Shown piece by piece: positions 9,206-17,083 of a DNA stretch of 64,000 nucleotides. A program made the translations under genes and the position numbers. The DNA lies in contig NZ_CP107785.1 in the NCBI RefSeq assembly GCF_036345915.1, positions 2,232,001 through 2,296,000 on the forward strand, in the 5' to 3' direction. The notes under the pieces are model-generated. The model saw only the letters and a program-made list of their open reading frames with translations, did not search any database and was not told where the DNA came from. This stretch comes from Nocardia sp. NBC_00565 (lineage in GTDB: Bacteria > Actinomycetota > Actinomycetes > Mycobacteriales > Mycobacteriaceae). The first letter of the stretch is position 1. The number at the start of each line of letters is the position of its first letter.

Positions 9206-10026
9206 CCGAACAGACACCGTTATCGCTGACCGCTTTGGGCCCGCGACCGGAATGGGTCACGGCGTCGAACTCGGCGTGGGCATACACCGTCGTCGTGGGT
9301 ATCGCATTTCTGATCTCGGTCGTGTGGTGCCTGGTCTATGTCGTGCGGCAGCGTAACGCGCTGCCCTTGGTGATGTTGGCCGGCGGGATCATCTCCATGG
9401 GATTGGAACCAGCCGTGGACACGCTGGGCAAGGTCTGGTACGCCAAAGACAATCCGTGGGTCCTCTACGAAGGTATGGGTGTACCCCAGCCCGCGTTCCT
9501 GCTGATGGGTTATTCCCTGTTCTGGGGTGGCGCGGTGTATATCGCGTCGTCGCTGGTGCGCAAGGGACTGTCCGTGTACAGGGTGTTCACGGCGGTGTTC
9601 GTGATGGACGTGTTCGTCGAATATCTCGGGGTTGGTGTACTCGATGTCGGCCTCTACTACGACTTCTCGCCACTGAAGCTGCTCGGCTTCCCGCTATGGT
9701 GGGCCTTTGTCAACGCTGCTGCCGCCGTGGCCGGTGTCTGGCTCGTCCTGACACTGGAGCCCCGTCTGAACGGCTGGCGACGACTGGGATTCCTGGTGGT
9801 GCCTGCCACGGCCTTCGGCGCCACCCACGCCACCTGCGCATGGCCGGTGTGGTTGGCACTGCACTCCAATGCCCCCCAGTGGTCGGCATATCTGGCCGCC
9901 TTCTACGCCATCGCCATGTCGCTGGGCCTGACCGCGTTCGTCAACTCCGAACTAGCAGCACGGGCGCAGGCACCCGCACATGGCCAACCGCACCCGCATA
10001 CCGACGATGTGAGCCTCGGCGCCTGA
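9202..10026 (+). CDS. Integral membrane protein, first of three tandem paralogues (AveC-spirocyclase-like?)
   Basis: A 274-residue polytopic membrane protein with about seven hydrophobic segments (for example residues 27-48, 53-72, 95-117, 125-150, 160-180, 192-215, 228-250). It carries the core EPAVDTLGKVWYAKDN (near 65-80), which recurs in the next two genes as NEPIYDILGKIVYAEDN and NEPIFDVLGKIVYADNN. A later block, Y-Y-x-x-x-P-x-K near 150, is also shared. I start at ATG 9202, which overlaps the mpaB stop (ATGA). The pattern recalls the membrane family annotated as spirocyclase AveC-like; that assignment is from memory and weak. A polyprenyl or steroid substrate would suit the MpaB neighbour. 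Confidence 0.72.
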   Translation: MTEQTPLSLTALGPRPEWVTASNSAWAYTVVVGIAFLISVVWCLVYVVRQRNALPLVMLAGGIISMGLEPAVDTLGKVWYAKDNPWVLYEGMGVPQPAFLLMGYSLFWGGAVYIASSLVRKGLSVYRVFTAVFVMDVFVEYLGVGVLDVGLYYDFSPLKLLGFPLWWAFVNAAAAVAGVWLVLTLEPRLNGWRRLGFLVVPATAFGATHATCAWPVWLALHSNAPQWSAYLAAFYAIAMSLGLTAFVNSELAARAQAPAHGQPHPHTDDVSLGA

Positions 10027-10070
10027 ACACCATCGATCTTCATCGTCACGCCTGCAGAAGGAGAGCAGCA

Positions 10071-10898
10071 ATGAATCTTGCCGATTCGGGATTGCCGGCG
10101 CCGCCGCCGTTGGTCGCGGACATCGACCCACGAATCGTACTGGGAATCTTCGTATTCCTGCTGGCGGCAGCTCTGGCGATAGCGGTGCGGGTGGCAGTCG
10201 CACACCGTGATCTGCTCCCCTTCGCCGGCTGTGCGGCCGGTGTTGTTGCGGCGTTGAACGAGCCGATCTATGACATCTTGGGCAAGATCGTCTACGCCGA
10301 AGACAATCCCATGGCCTACCACGCTTTCGGCAGAGCCATCCCGTGGTTTCTGGTCATCGGCTATCTACCGTGGGTTGGGTTGGCCCCCTACCTGGTCTAC
10401 AAAGCGATGGAGGCCGGGGTGGCGCGGCGGCGGCTGCACGTCGCGGCGGCCATCCTGTTCGTGTCCGTGGCCTGCGTCGAAATCTTCGGGAACTCTTTGC
10501 ATCTGTGGACTTATTACGGTGAAGCCCCCATGAAATACCTCGGCGTCGCGCCCCAAGCGGTGACCTATCCGATGGTCGGCGGCTTCCTGCTCTACGCGTT
10601 GGCCAGTCCTCTGCGCGGCTGGCGGCGCATTGTCGTTGGATTCGTAATAACTCTGATGATCCTGCCGATCGGCTATGCGGCGACGTCTTGGCCAGGGTAT
10701 TTCGCGCTCTACGCGGATCTGCCTGCGGCCCTCGACTGGCTGGCGTCTGCAGCGATGCTCGGCATGTGTGCCGCAGTGGCGGCCGCGGCGACATACCTGG
10801 CTCAACGCTGGCGCGAATCAGTACATCCAACCAGTCTCGGCGGCGATCCTTCGGTGCCGGCGCCCCTTCGTCAGGTTGTCTTCGGCGCGTCGCGCTGA
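10071..10898 (+). CDS. Integral membrane protein, second tandem paralogue
   Basis: 275 residues with about seven membrane segments. Conserved blocks are NEPIYDILGKIVYAEDN near residue 63-79, IPWFLVIGYLPWVG near 90, EIFG...YYGEAPMKYLG near 140-155 and LRGWRR near 180. It is closer to the third copy than to the first. The start ATG at 10071 is set by GAAGGAGAGCAGCA just upstream. The 44-bp gap to the first copy contains only the ribosome-binding site, so it is probably one transcript. Acidic and aromatic residues in the shared blocks, lying at membrane edges, may form an active site; that is inference. Confidence 0.72.
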   Translation: MNLADSGLPAPPPLVADIDPRIVLGIFVFLLAAALAIAVRVAVAHRDLLPFAGCAAGVVAALNEPIYDILGKIVYAEDNPMAYHAFGRAIPWFLVIGYLPWVGLAPYLVYKAMEAGVARRRLHVAAAILFVSVACVEIFGNSLHLWTYYGEAPMKYLGVAPQAVTYPMVGGFLLYALASPLRGWRRIVVGFVITLMILPIGYAATSWPGYFALYADLPAALDWLASAAMLGMCAAVAAAATYLAQRWRESVHPTSLGGDPSVPAPLRQVVFGASR

Positions 10899-10944
10899 GC
10901 ACGCCTCCCATGCCACCTACCGACGCCAATCGAGGACAAACTCA

Positions 10945-11787
10945 ATGGGCACTGCACAGTCGCTGATGAGGATCAGCGCCGCGTCTGTGTTCGACGAGCC
11001 AACAGTGGTCTCGCCGATGCCACCAGCCGTCATGTTGGTGTTCTTCGGCGGGGCGGCGTTCGGCGCAGTGGCGCTGGCGGGCTATTGGGCTGCGGCGCGG
11101 CGCGACTGGCTGCCTATCGTGTGTTGTGTGGGCGCGGTGGTGTGCGGGCTCAACGAACCGATCTTCGACGTGCTCGGAAAGATCGTGTACGCCGACAACA
11201 ACGTGATGGCGTTCACCGCATTCGGGCGGCGGATCCCGCTGTTCCTGGTCATCGGATATATCCCGTGGGTCGGCTTGCTGCCCTATGTCATCGCGCGTGG
11301 GATGGCGACTGGGTGGTCGGCGCGCCGACTGTATGCCGTGTCGATCGCGGGTGTTGTCAGCGTTGCCTTCACCGAGTTCGTGAACACCTTTGTCAAGAGT
11401 TGGGAGTATTACGGCGGCTCACCGTTGAAGTTTTTCGGTGGTGTCGCCGCTATGGCCTGCGTACCGCTGGCGGGTGGGTTTCTCCTGTACGCGTTGGCTT
11501 TTCCGCTGCAGGGGTGGAAGCGGCTCTCGGCAGGGTTCTTCATTCCGCTGATGACTCTGCCGATGATGTTCGCCGGCGTGGGTTTGCCCCTGTACCTCGC
11601 GTTGTACACCCCCGCGTCACCGCTGATGCGTTACTTGGCAGTCGCGGCGCTGTTCGTGTTCATCGCGGTGGCCAACGTCGGCATCGTGAAGCTGACACAG
11701 TTCTGGCAGACCGCCACGGCGTCGGCCCTTGACCGCGCGACTCATCACGGTGTTCAGCTCGGGCACCTCGAGCAGCCACGCCCGTAA
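10945..11787 (+). CDS. Integral membrane protein, third tandem paralogue
   Basis: 280 residues with about seven membrane segments. It has NEPIFDVLGKIVYADNN near residue 70-86, IPLFLVIGYIPWVG near 97, EFVN...YYGGSPLKFFG near 145-165 and LQGWKR near 187, aligning throughout with the preceding gene. A short cytoplasmic-type tail rich in Thr/His/Gln follows the last hydrophobic segment. ATG 10945 has GAGGA about 10 bases upstream. It appears to be the last gene of the 3926-11787 transcription unit. Confidence 0.72.
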   Translation: MGTAQSLMRISAASVFDEPTVVSPMPPAVMLVFFGGAAFGAVALAGYWAAARRDWLPIVCCVGAVVCGLNEPIFDVLGKIVYADNNVMAFTAFGRRIPLFLVIGYIPWVGLLPYVIARGMATGWSARRLYAVSIAGVVSVAFTEFVNTFVKSWEYYGGSPLKFFGGVAAMACVPLAGGFLLYALAFPLQGWKRLSAGFFIPLMTLPMMFAGVGLPLYLALYTPASPLMRYLAVAALFVFIAVANVGIVKLTQFWQTATASALDRATHHGVQLGHLEQPRP

Positions 11788-12138
11788 CCGGACCGGGACG
11801 AGTTCGAACCGGCATCAATCAGCTGCCGTCGAATGAAACATGCTGAGCGCAAATAGGATTCGACTGCGGTCGGAGGTTCGTCTCCTCGGCGGGGCGCGAC
11901 GCAGTGTGTCGACGCCTTGCAGTGTCGATGAGCGTTGACGGGGACATGGCGTCCGTGCGCTGACGGATCGTTGCGAGGAAACTTGATTTTCTTACATGGT
12001 AGAATGGTAAGAGCGTACAACAAGAACCGTCATCTAATGACATGCGTTCTGTGCCGACGCGCTTGGTATCGACATACTTGTTCGAGAAGGAAGGCGGCTT
12101 CTGGCTGAAGTCGACCTCTGGAGAAGGAGCGGACGCCC
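11788..12138. other. Intergenic region before tetR
   Basis: About 350 bases without a convincing gene on either strand. AT-rich promoter-like sequence lies at 11981-12012, including CTTAC...GTAAG half sites (11991-12010) and ATGGTAGAAT (11996-12005), the reverse complement of the GTTCTACCAT-like element found elsewhere in the window. No terminator hairpin was found after the third membrane protein. Confidence 0.45.
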
Positions 12139-12195
12139 ATAGCGCAACCGAAGTCAGGTGAGCCGACGCCCGATGGCGGACGGCCGGACCTGAAT

Positions 12196-12846
12196 ATGCC
12201 CGACTGGCAGCAGCGCAGTATCGAACGATCGCTCAAGAACGTTCGCGTGCGCGTCCAGGACCGTCATGATCGTTTCGTCGCGGCCGCGATCGATTTGCTC
12301 AGCGAGCGCGACGAGAGCGATTTCACCATCCAAGATGTCGTCGAGCGTTCGGCGATGTCGTTGGGTACGTTCTATTCGTATTTCGACGGCAAGGTCAGTC
12401 TGATGCTTGCCGTGTACGAGACCATCCTCAGGCGAACGGCTATGCCTTTGTTGCGGGAGCGCTGCGACCGCGAAAAGGATCCGGTGCTGCGGACGAAGGC
12501 GTTGCTGTACGGGATGGTTGAGCTCGCCTCGGTGCCGAGCCGGTTGTCGCGTGCGCTGAGCGTCTTCCACCTGCGGCTGGCCGAGACTCGTCCGGACGAC
12601 TTGCGCCAAGCCTTGGAACCGCTGCACTTGTTCATCGTCGAGCTGTTGACCGAGGTGGCGGCTGCCGAGCGATTGCGTGACGATGTCGGGCTCGACACGC
12701 AGGCTGCGTTGCTGCAAGAACTGCTGCTGTCCACGACGCACTTCACGGTGTTGGCCGGTCTGCCGCACACAAGCGCGGACGATCTGTGGACATTTTGTTC
12801 ATCGGCGATTCTCAGCCCTCCCCGGAAGCGTCGCGGGGGAGCGTGA
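12196..12846 (+). CDS. TetR-family regulator (paralogue of the one at 14119)
   Basis: A TetR repressor of 216 residues from ATG 12196. WQQRSIERSL is followed by HTH residues about 28-72 (FTIQDVVERSAMSLGTFYSYF) and a ligand domain ending LWTFCSSAILSPPRKR. It aligns end to end with the TetR at 14119-14829. The frame stays open upstream to 12109, and residues just before ATG 12196 (AQPKSGEP...) resemble the start of the paralogue (TRQKSDES...). The paralogue's ribosome-binding site, GAAGGAGCGGACGCC, is present here at 12122 in front of an ATA codon at 12139, whereas ATG 12196 has no clear Shine-Dalgarno. Translation may therefore begin at 12139, giving 235 residues. It probably controls the membrane-protein cluster or the SDR nearby. 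Confidence 0.85.
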   Translation: MPDWQQRSIERSLKNVRVRVQDRHDRFVAAAIDLLSERDESDFTIQDVVERSAMSLGTFYSYFDGKVSLMLAVYETILRRTAMPLLRERCDREKDPVLRTKALLYGMVELASVPSRLSRALSVFHLRLAETRPDDLRQALEPLHLFIVELLTEVAAAERLRDDVGLDTQAALLQELLLSTTHFTVLAGLPHTSADDLWTFCSSAILSPPRKRRGGA

Positions 12847-12853
12847 ATCCGAA

Positions 12854-12885
12854 CAGTGCCGAATGTGATTGTGCATTCGGCACTG
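12854..12885. terminator. Rho-independent-type hairpin after tetR
   Basis: Perfect 12-bp inverted repeat (CAGTGCCGAATG / CATTCGGCACTG) with an 8-nt loop, followed by CTGTTTCTG. It lies 8 bases past the TetR stop and about 100 bases from the convergent SDR stop. Confidence 0.8.
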
Positions 12886-12984
12886 CTGTTTCTGCATAGT
12901 TCGAAGCTGCGGCAATCTCCCCGCGACATCATCTCGATGAATCCATCGAGGCCGAGGTTGGTGTCTCGCCGTCGATGAAGCGGC

Positions 12985-13779
12985 TCAGAGGAAGTCGCTA
13001 CCTCCGTCGACATTCAGATGAGCGCCGGTCATAAAACTGTTCACGCGCGAGGCGCAGAAGGCGATGACGGTGGCGACTTCCTCGGGCAGCCCGAACCGGC
13101 CCAGGTCGACCGACATCTCGTGCGCCTTCTCCAGCAGCTGGTAGGCCGTCACCGGATCCTGCATGCCGATACCGGCCGACGTGAGTATCGGACGTGCCCA
13201 ATCGGTGAGGATGGGCCCCGGCGCGACAGCATTGACCAGGATGCCATCGGCCGCGAGAGTGCGGGACAAGTTCTTGGTCAGGCTGAGTAGTGCGCTCTTC
13301 GCCGCCGTGTAGCTGATCAGCCCGGGCGACTGGTGCTGTACAGACATGGCGGTGACATGCACTATGCGGGCCCATTCCGCGTCGCGCAGCAGCGGTAGCG
13401 CCGATCGGGCGCAGCGCACCGCGGCGATCACGCCTTGATCGAACGCGGCCGACCATGCCTCGTCCGTCAGGTTCTCCAGGCGTCCGGCGCCGGCCGGGCC
13501 CACCGTGTTGATCAGGGCATTGAGGCTGCCCCAGCGTGCCCGAACCTGGTCGAATACTTCGGTGACATCGACATCGGAGGTCGTATCGGCGGCGAGCTCG
13601 AGCACGTCGGGACTACCGGCGGCCGCGAGAGTTCGGGCCGTTCGGGCGAGTCGGTCTTCGTCCCGTCCTACGACACCGACTCGACAACCCTCGCGGGCCA
13701 GGCAGAGAGCTGTGGCATACCCGATACCGCGTGTGCCACCTACGACGACCACGGTCGCGTCGGCGAATCCGAGGTCCAT
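12985..13779 (-). CDS. Short-chain dehydrogenase/reductase
   Basis: A 264-residue classical SDR (NAD(P)-dependent oxidoreductase). Cofactor motif VVGGTRGIG at residues 12-20 (TGxxxGIG with the Thr replaced by Gly), NTVG near 90, catalytic Ser in VTAMSVQ near 142, YTAAK near 155, and a C-terminal HLNVDGGSDFL. It is monocistronic on the minus strand with a near-palindromic element upstream at 13841-13868. Substrate unknown. It lies between two paralogous TetR genes, either of which may regulate it. Confidence 0.9.
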   Translation of the reverse strand: MDLGFADATVVVVGGTRGIGYATALCLAREGCRVGVVGRDEDRLARTARTLAAAGSPDVLELAADTTSDVDVTEVFDQVRARWGSLNALINTVGPAGAGRLENLTDEAWSAAFDQGVIAAVRCARSALPLLRDAEWARIVHVTAMSVQHQSPGLISYTAAKSALLSLTKNLSRTLAADGILVNAVAPGPILTDWARPILTSAGIGMQDPVTAYQLLEKAHEMSVDLGRFGLPEEVATVIAFCASRVNSFMTGAHLNVDGGSDFL

Positions 13780-13840
13780 TACCGCCGGTCCTCCGCTGTG
13801 CTGTTGTTGGCCCTCACGTCCACGTCTTCCTTCTAAGTAT

Positions 13841-13868
13841 GCGACATATCTACCAAGTAGAGTGTCGC
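13841..13868. promoter_or_regulatory. Near-palindromic operator candidate upstream of SDR
   Basis: GCGACA-TATCTAC-CAA-GTAGAGT-GTCGC is an imperfect inverted repeat (outer GCGACA/TGTCGC, inner CTAC/GTAG) centred about 75 bp upstream of the SDR start. Size and location suit a TetR-type operator; the bound protein is unknown. Confidence 0.4.
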
Positions 13869-14056
13869 TCTCGTTTCAGGTGTAGTGGACTCTATCAGAG
13901 TGATATCTTAGTTGGTTAGCATCGGTCACATGTTTCCGACGAGGTGGCCAAACGACGGTCTCTGCCGCCGGATTGCTATTGATCCGAGTTGTGCGTGCAA
14001 CACCACGCAAGCTTCACTGACGACGAGACGACAGATCGCCGACGCTATGACCTGAA

Positions 14057-14098
14057 CGCACAAGATCGCGGTCGCCATGGCGACCGCGATCTTGTGCG
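14057..14098. terminator. 42-bp perfect palindrome, probable terminator of the hydrolase-tetR unit
   Basis: A perfect 21-bp-arm palindrome with no spacer, centred between 14077 and 14078 at CCATGG. It lies 20 bases past the stop of the minus-strand TetR gene. As RNA it would form a very stable hairpin. The rest of the 13869-14118 gap shows no gene. Confidence 0.65.
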
Positions 14099-14118
14099 GT
14101 GTGTATCGGTGCCTACTT

Positions 14119-14829
14119 CTAGCTGGAAGGTCGTTTGCGAGCAGGACGCAGGATTGCGGCCGAACAAAAGGCCCATAGATCTTCCGCGCTGGTCGGCGAA
14201 CCACCGCCGAGGACCGTGGAATGGGTGGTGGCGAGCATCAGTTCCTGCAAGAGCGCTGCCTGGGTATCGAGATCGAGGTCGTCACGGAGTCGACCCGCCG
14301 CCTCCACGCCTTGCAACAACTCCACGATGCAGGCGCGCAGCGGTCCCAGGGCGTGTTTGAGATCGTTCGGCCGGGCCTCGGCTAGTCGCAGATGGAGTTT
14401 GCTCAGCGCTCGGGACAGCTTGCCCGGCGCAAGTCCCAGCTCCAGCATCCCTTGCATCAACGCCTTGACCCGCTCCACCGGATCCTCGACTTGTTCACAA
14501 CGCTCGCGCAACATCGGCATGGCCGTCTGGCTGAGGATGGTCTCGTAGGTCGCCAGCAGCAGGCTGTCCCTGCTGTCGAAGAACGAGTAGTAGGTGCGAA
14601 GCGACATCGTGGAGCGGTCGACCACGTCTTGGATCGTCACCTCGCTCTCGTCGCGTTCGGCGAGAAGTTCCACGGCAGCCCCGACGAACTTGTCGCTGCG
14701 TTCCTTGGCGCGCACCTTGGCGTTCTGCAACGACCGTTCGACACTGCGCTGCTGCCAGACGGGCTCATAGGTATCCGGCTGCTGCTGCGCATCCTTCACC
14801 TTCGATTCATCCGACTTTTGTCGTGTCAT
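14119..14829 (-). CDS. TetR-family regulator (paralogue of the one at 12196)
   Basis: 236 residues from ATG 14829. WQQRSVERSL is followed by the HTH (VTIQDVVDRSTMSLRTYYSFF, about residues 50-90) and a ligand domain matching the 12196 gene through LDTQAALLQEL and the ending LWAFCSAAILRPARKR. ATG 14829 is preceded by GAAGGAGCGGACGCC, which fixes the start over the longer frame to 14865. The gene overlaps the upstream hydrolase by 23 bp on the same strand, so the two are co-transcribed. The hydrolase may act on the regulator's ligand, which is an inference from context. Confidence 0.88.
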   Translation of the reverse strand: MTRQKSDESKVKDAQQQPDTYEPVWQQRSVERSLQNAKVRAKERSDKFVGAAVELLAERDESEVTIQDVVDRSTMSLRTYYSFFDSRDSLLLATYETILSQTAMPMLRERCEQVEDPVERVKALMQGMLELGLAPGKLSRALSKLHLRLAEARPNDLKHALGPLRACIVELLQGVEAAGRLRDDLDLDTQAALLQELMLATTHSTVLGGGSPTSAEDLWAFCSAAILRPARKRPSS

Positions 14830-15607
14830 GGCGTCCGCTCCTTCTCTCGACGTCGACCTCGGCAAGGAAGTCGCCGACGACTTGGACGATCCTCGCGGGG
14901 CTTTCTAGATGAGCCGCGTGCGCGGCTCCCTCGATTTCGACGTATCGCGCGCGTGGATTCACCTGTGCGAACGTCGCTGCTTGGCTACGCCTCAACTGAT
15001 CGTCGCGCTCGCCGGCGAGCAGCAGGACCGGACACCCGACACCCGCCAAGACATCCGCCGGCAACTCCGATCGTGTCGAGGAATCTTCGGCCAATGTGGC
15101 GACGAGTGAACGCCAGTGTTCGGGGCTGTGGTGCGCGTCGTGGAGTCGTTGCAATGTGGTCGGCCAGATGCGATGCAGATAGCCGACGCTCGGCAGGCGA
15201 TGGTCGGGCGCCCGTCCGGTCCCCGGGCTTACCAGCACCAGCGACCGAGCGGTACCTGGTTCAGCGAGCTCGAGCATCAGGGATATCTCCGAGCCATATG
15301 AGAACCCGACGATATGAGGCTGATCAAGGTTCAGATGCTCGATCAGTCGGCGCAGGTCGGCACATACCGCAGTGCCCGTGTAGCCGGATCGTCGGAATTC
15401 AGACCGGCCGTGACCGCGCAGATCCGGCAGGACGCAGCGAAACCGATGCGACAGTCGAGCAGCCAGCTTGCCCCATTCGAACTCGCCGGTGCCGGTAGCG
15501 CCGTGCACGAACAACACCGGCTCCCCACCTCCGACCAATGAGTATCCGAGGGTTAGTCCATCGTGCTCATAGCTCAACGCCTGTGAAGAACTCGCCTTCT
15601 CATTCAT
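14807..15607 (-). CDS. Alpha/beta-hydrolase fold protein
   Basis: About 266 residues. VLFVHGATGTGEFEW near residue 28 (oxyanion), VGFSYGSE near 98 (nucleophile Ser), LLAGERDDQ near 207 (Asp) and GAAHAAH near 236 (His) form the full triad. The range of related enzymes includes esterases, lactonases, haloalkane dehalogenases and C-C hydrolases, and no substrate is indicated. The start is uncertain: ATG 15607 has only a weak GGT-containing site, while a TTG at 15649 with GGAG nearby would add 14 residues. It precedes and overlaps tetR. Confidence 0.87.
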   Translation of the reverse strand: MNEKASSSQALSYEHDGLTLGYSLVGGGEPVLFVHGATGTGEFEWGKLAARLSHRFRCVLPDLRGHGRSEFRRSGYTGTAVCADLRRLIEHLNLDQPHIVGFSYGSEISLMLELAEPGTARSLVLVSPGTGRAPDHRLPSVGYLHRIWPTTLQRLHDAHHSPEHWRSLVATLAEDSSTRSELPADVLAGVGCPVLLLAGERDDQLRRSQAATFAQVNPRARYVEIEGAAHAAHLESPARIVQVVGDFLAEVDVERRSGRHDTTKVG

Positions 15608-16225
15608 GATATACCCACGGGTAGCACCGCGACTCCTCTCATAGATCAATCTCCACTGGTCGGCTTGCCGTCTCGAGTGGACTGCTCGATGGGTTTGGGT
15701 AGTCCAATTCTCTTGATGTGATCAGTGCATTCTATATGGACGATAGGGTGACTGGCGATATCTGTAACGTACGGCACTTCATCTGAGTGCTCGGCTCATC
15801 GTGGCTGGGTCTGGAGGTGTCGATCGAGTGCGAAGCTGGTCGACCTGTCGGCTGACCTCATCGTCGCCGCGTCGGTCTCCGCGCCGCCGCTTGCGAACAA
15901 GGAGGGCGCAGGAGGCGGGCAACGGTTCAGTGCGTCACCGCATTCGCCCGGGAGGCGCCGCGCCGCGGCCGGACGTCCGTGCGGTGAAGTCCGACGCGGC
16001 CGAGGCCACAGGCGAAGATGCTGCCGGAGTCCGCTGGATATCCACCGCGCTGATACGTCCGTCTCGCGCAAGTCTCTCTCGACACCAGACACCGCAGGGC
16101 ATGATTTTACCTGCGGCGCTGCTGCTAGTGGATAGACGTACGTGCAAATAATTAGAATCGACTAAACATGTCACGTAAGGTGAGATATCTTGATGGTGTA
16201 GGTGGCTTCTCGTGGGAAGCGTGAG
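15608..16225. other. Long intergenic region, no convincing gene
   Basis: About 600 bases. Frames on both strands are Arg/Pro/Ser-rich or short and match no family I know. AT-rich promoter-like stretches lie at about 15700-15780 and 16120-16205, probably serving the minus-strand hydrolase and the plus-strand remnant respectively. Confidence 0.4.
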
Positions 16226-16384
16226 ATGGAAGACGTACTGGGTCGTGCTGACCGCGCGGTGGTCATTGGTGCCGCCTCCGGGATCGGCTCCGCCACCGCC
16301 TGGATCCTCGAGGATCCAGGCGTGTGGTGCCACCGTCGACTGTCTCACCCGAATGCTCGGAGCTGTCTCGGCTCCGCCGCCGAT
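16226..16384 (+). pseudogene. Truncated and frameshifted SDR remnant
   Basis: The frame from ATG 16226 reads MEDVLGRADRAVVIGAASGIG and then SATAWIL, matching the first 30 residues of the SDR at 18919 (MEDVLGYKGRNVLVTGAASGMG). The homology then breaks inside a 26-bp palindrome. The continuation ACGATVDCLTRM is found in a different frame, which soon ends at a stop. No catalytic Tyr-Lys region is present. This is a decayed paralogue of the 18089-18919 gene. Confidence 0.7.
16297..16322. repeat. 26-bp perfect palindrome at the SDR frameshift
   Basis: The 13-bp arms CGCCTGGATCCTC and GAGGATCCAGGCG abut directly. The palindrome sits exactly where the SDR reading frame shifts, so it may have been created by a template-switch error, or it may mark a rearrangement junction. 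Confidence 0.7.
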
Positions 16385-16424
16385 CTCACAAAACGAATGA
16401 CATTTTCGAGAGTATGGAGACATC

Positions 16425-16985
16425 ATGGCTGCTCGATCCATCGATTGCATCGAGGAACGCGCTAACCCAGTGCCGTCGGCGGGCAACGCGCGACGGCAAC
16501 AATTACTGAGACCTCGGCTGGTCGTGGTGGCCCCGAATATGGTCGAGGTGGTCCAATATGCGGGAGGATGGCTTTTCGACCACATACTGGCTGGCTGGGA
16601 CGCCACGGTCTTGGTTCCTGATCTCGTCGATACCCGGCCACTTCAAATCCTGGGGGTCGGCGCCGTCGACCGCCACACCGCGTTGTCTTCGTCGGTACGT
16701 TCGCCGAGGCCGCGAGCAATCGCGGTCGCGGCAAGTTTGTACGCGGTAGACCTCCGGATTCGGCAAGAGCTGAACGGGATCCTCGATGAGGGCAGGACCG
16801 AAGTAGTGCTGTGGGGCGACAAATGGCCCAACAGTATCGACAGCGGGCCGGAAATGACGCAGCATCGACTGAGTGCCGCAGCTCAGGCGTTCAAAGCCCA
16901 AGCTCTAACCGTGGCCGCCGGGCAAGTCGATACGATCGGCATGGTCGAAAAGTTCGGCAGTGCTGGGGCATTCGCACTTGGTTGA
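16425..16985 (+). CDS. Conserved actinobacterial protein of unknown function
   Basis: 186 residues. The body reads RPRLVVVAPNMVEVVQYAGG at about 29-48, then WLFDHILAGWDATVLV near 49-64, RPLQILG near 71, and RAIAVAASLYAVD near 95. I recall proteins with an A-G-G-W-x-x-D-x-x-x-A-G-W-D-x-x-V-L core in other actinobacteria, but no function is attached to them. There is no signal peptide, membrane segment or metal motif. ATG 16425 has GGAGA about 6 bases upstream. The gene stands alone between an SDR remnant and a convergent thioesterase, so context gives no clue. Confidence 0.6.
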   Translation: MAARSIDCIEERANPVPSAGNARRQQLLRPRLVVVAPNMVEVVQYAGGWLFDHILAGWDATVLVPDLVDTRPLQILGVGAVDRHTALSSSVRSPRPRAIAVAASLYAVDLRIRQELNGILDEGRTEVVLWGDKWPNSIDSGPEMTQHRLSAAAQAFKAQALTVAAGQVDTIGMVEKFGSAGAFALG

Positions 16986-17083
16986 ACTGTGGCGGTTGAA
17001 CTTGTGGCTGAGCCCCGATGACCTCGGCCGAGCTGCCCGATGCTCGATCCGGAAGTGGCCGCGGCGCCTGTGCGGTCCACTGC

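Noticed and set aside
14057..14098. Attachment site or mobile-element end
   Set aside because: No integrase, transposase or target duplication nearby; its position just after a stop codon favours a terminator.
15796..16151. Overlapping open frames on both strands in the 15.6-16.2 kb gap
   Set aside because: Low-complexity Arg/Pro/Ser sequences with no homology I can recognise and no ribosome-binding sites.
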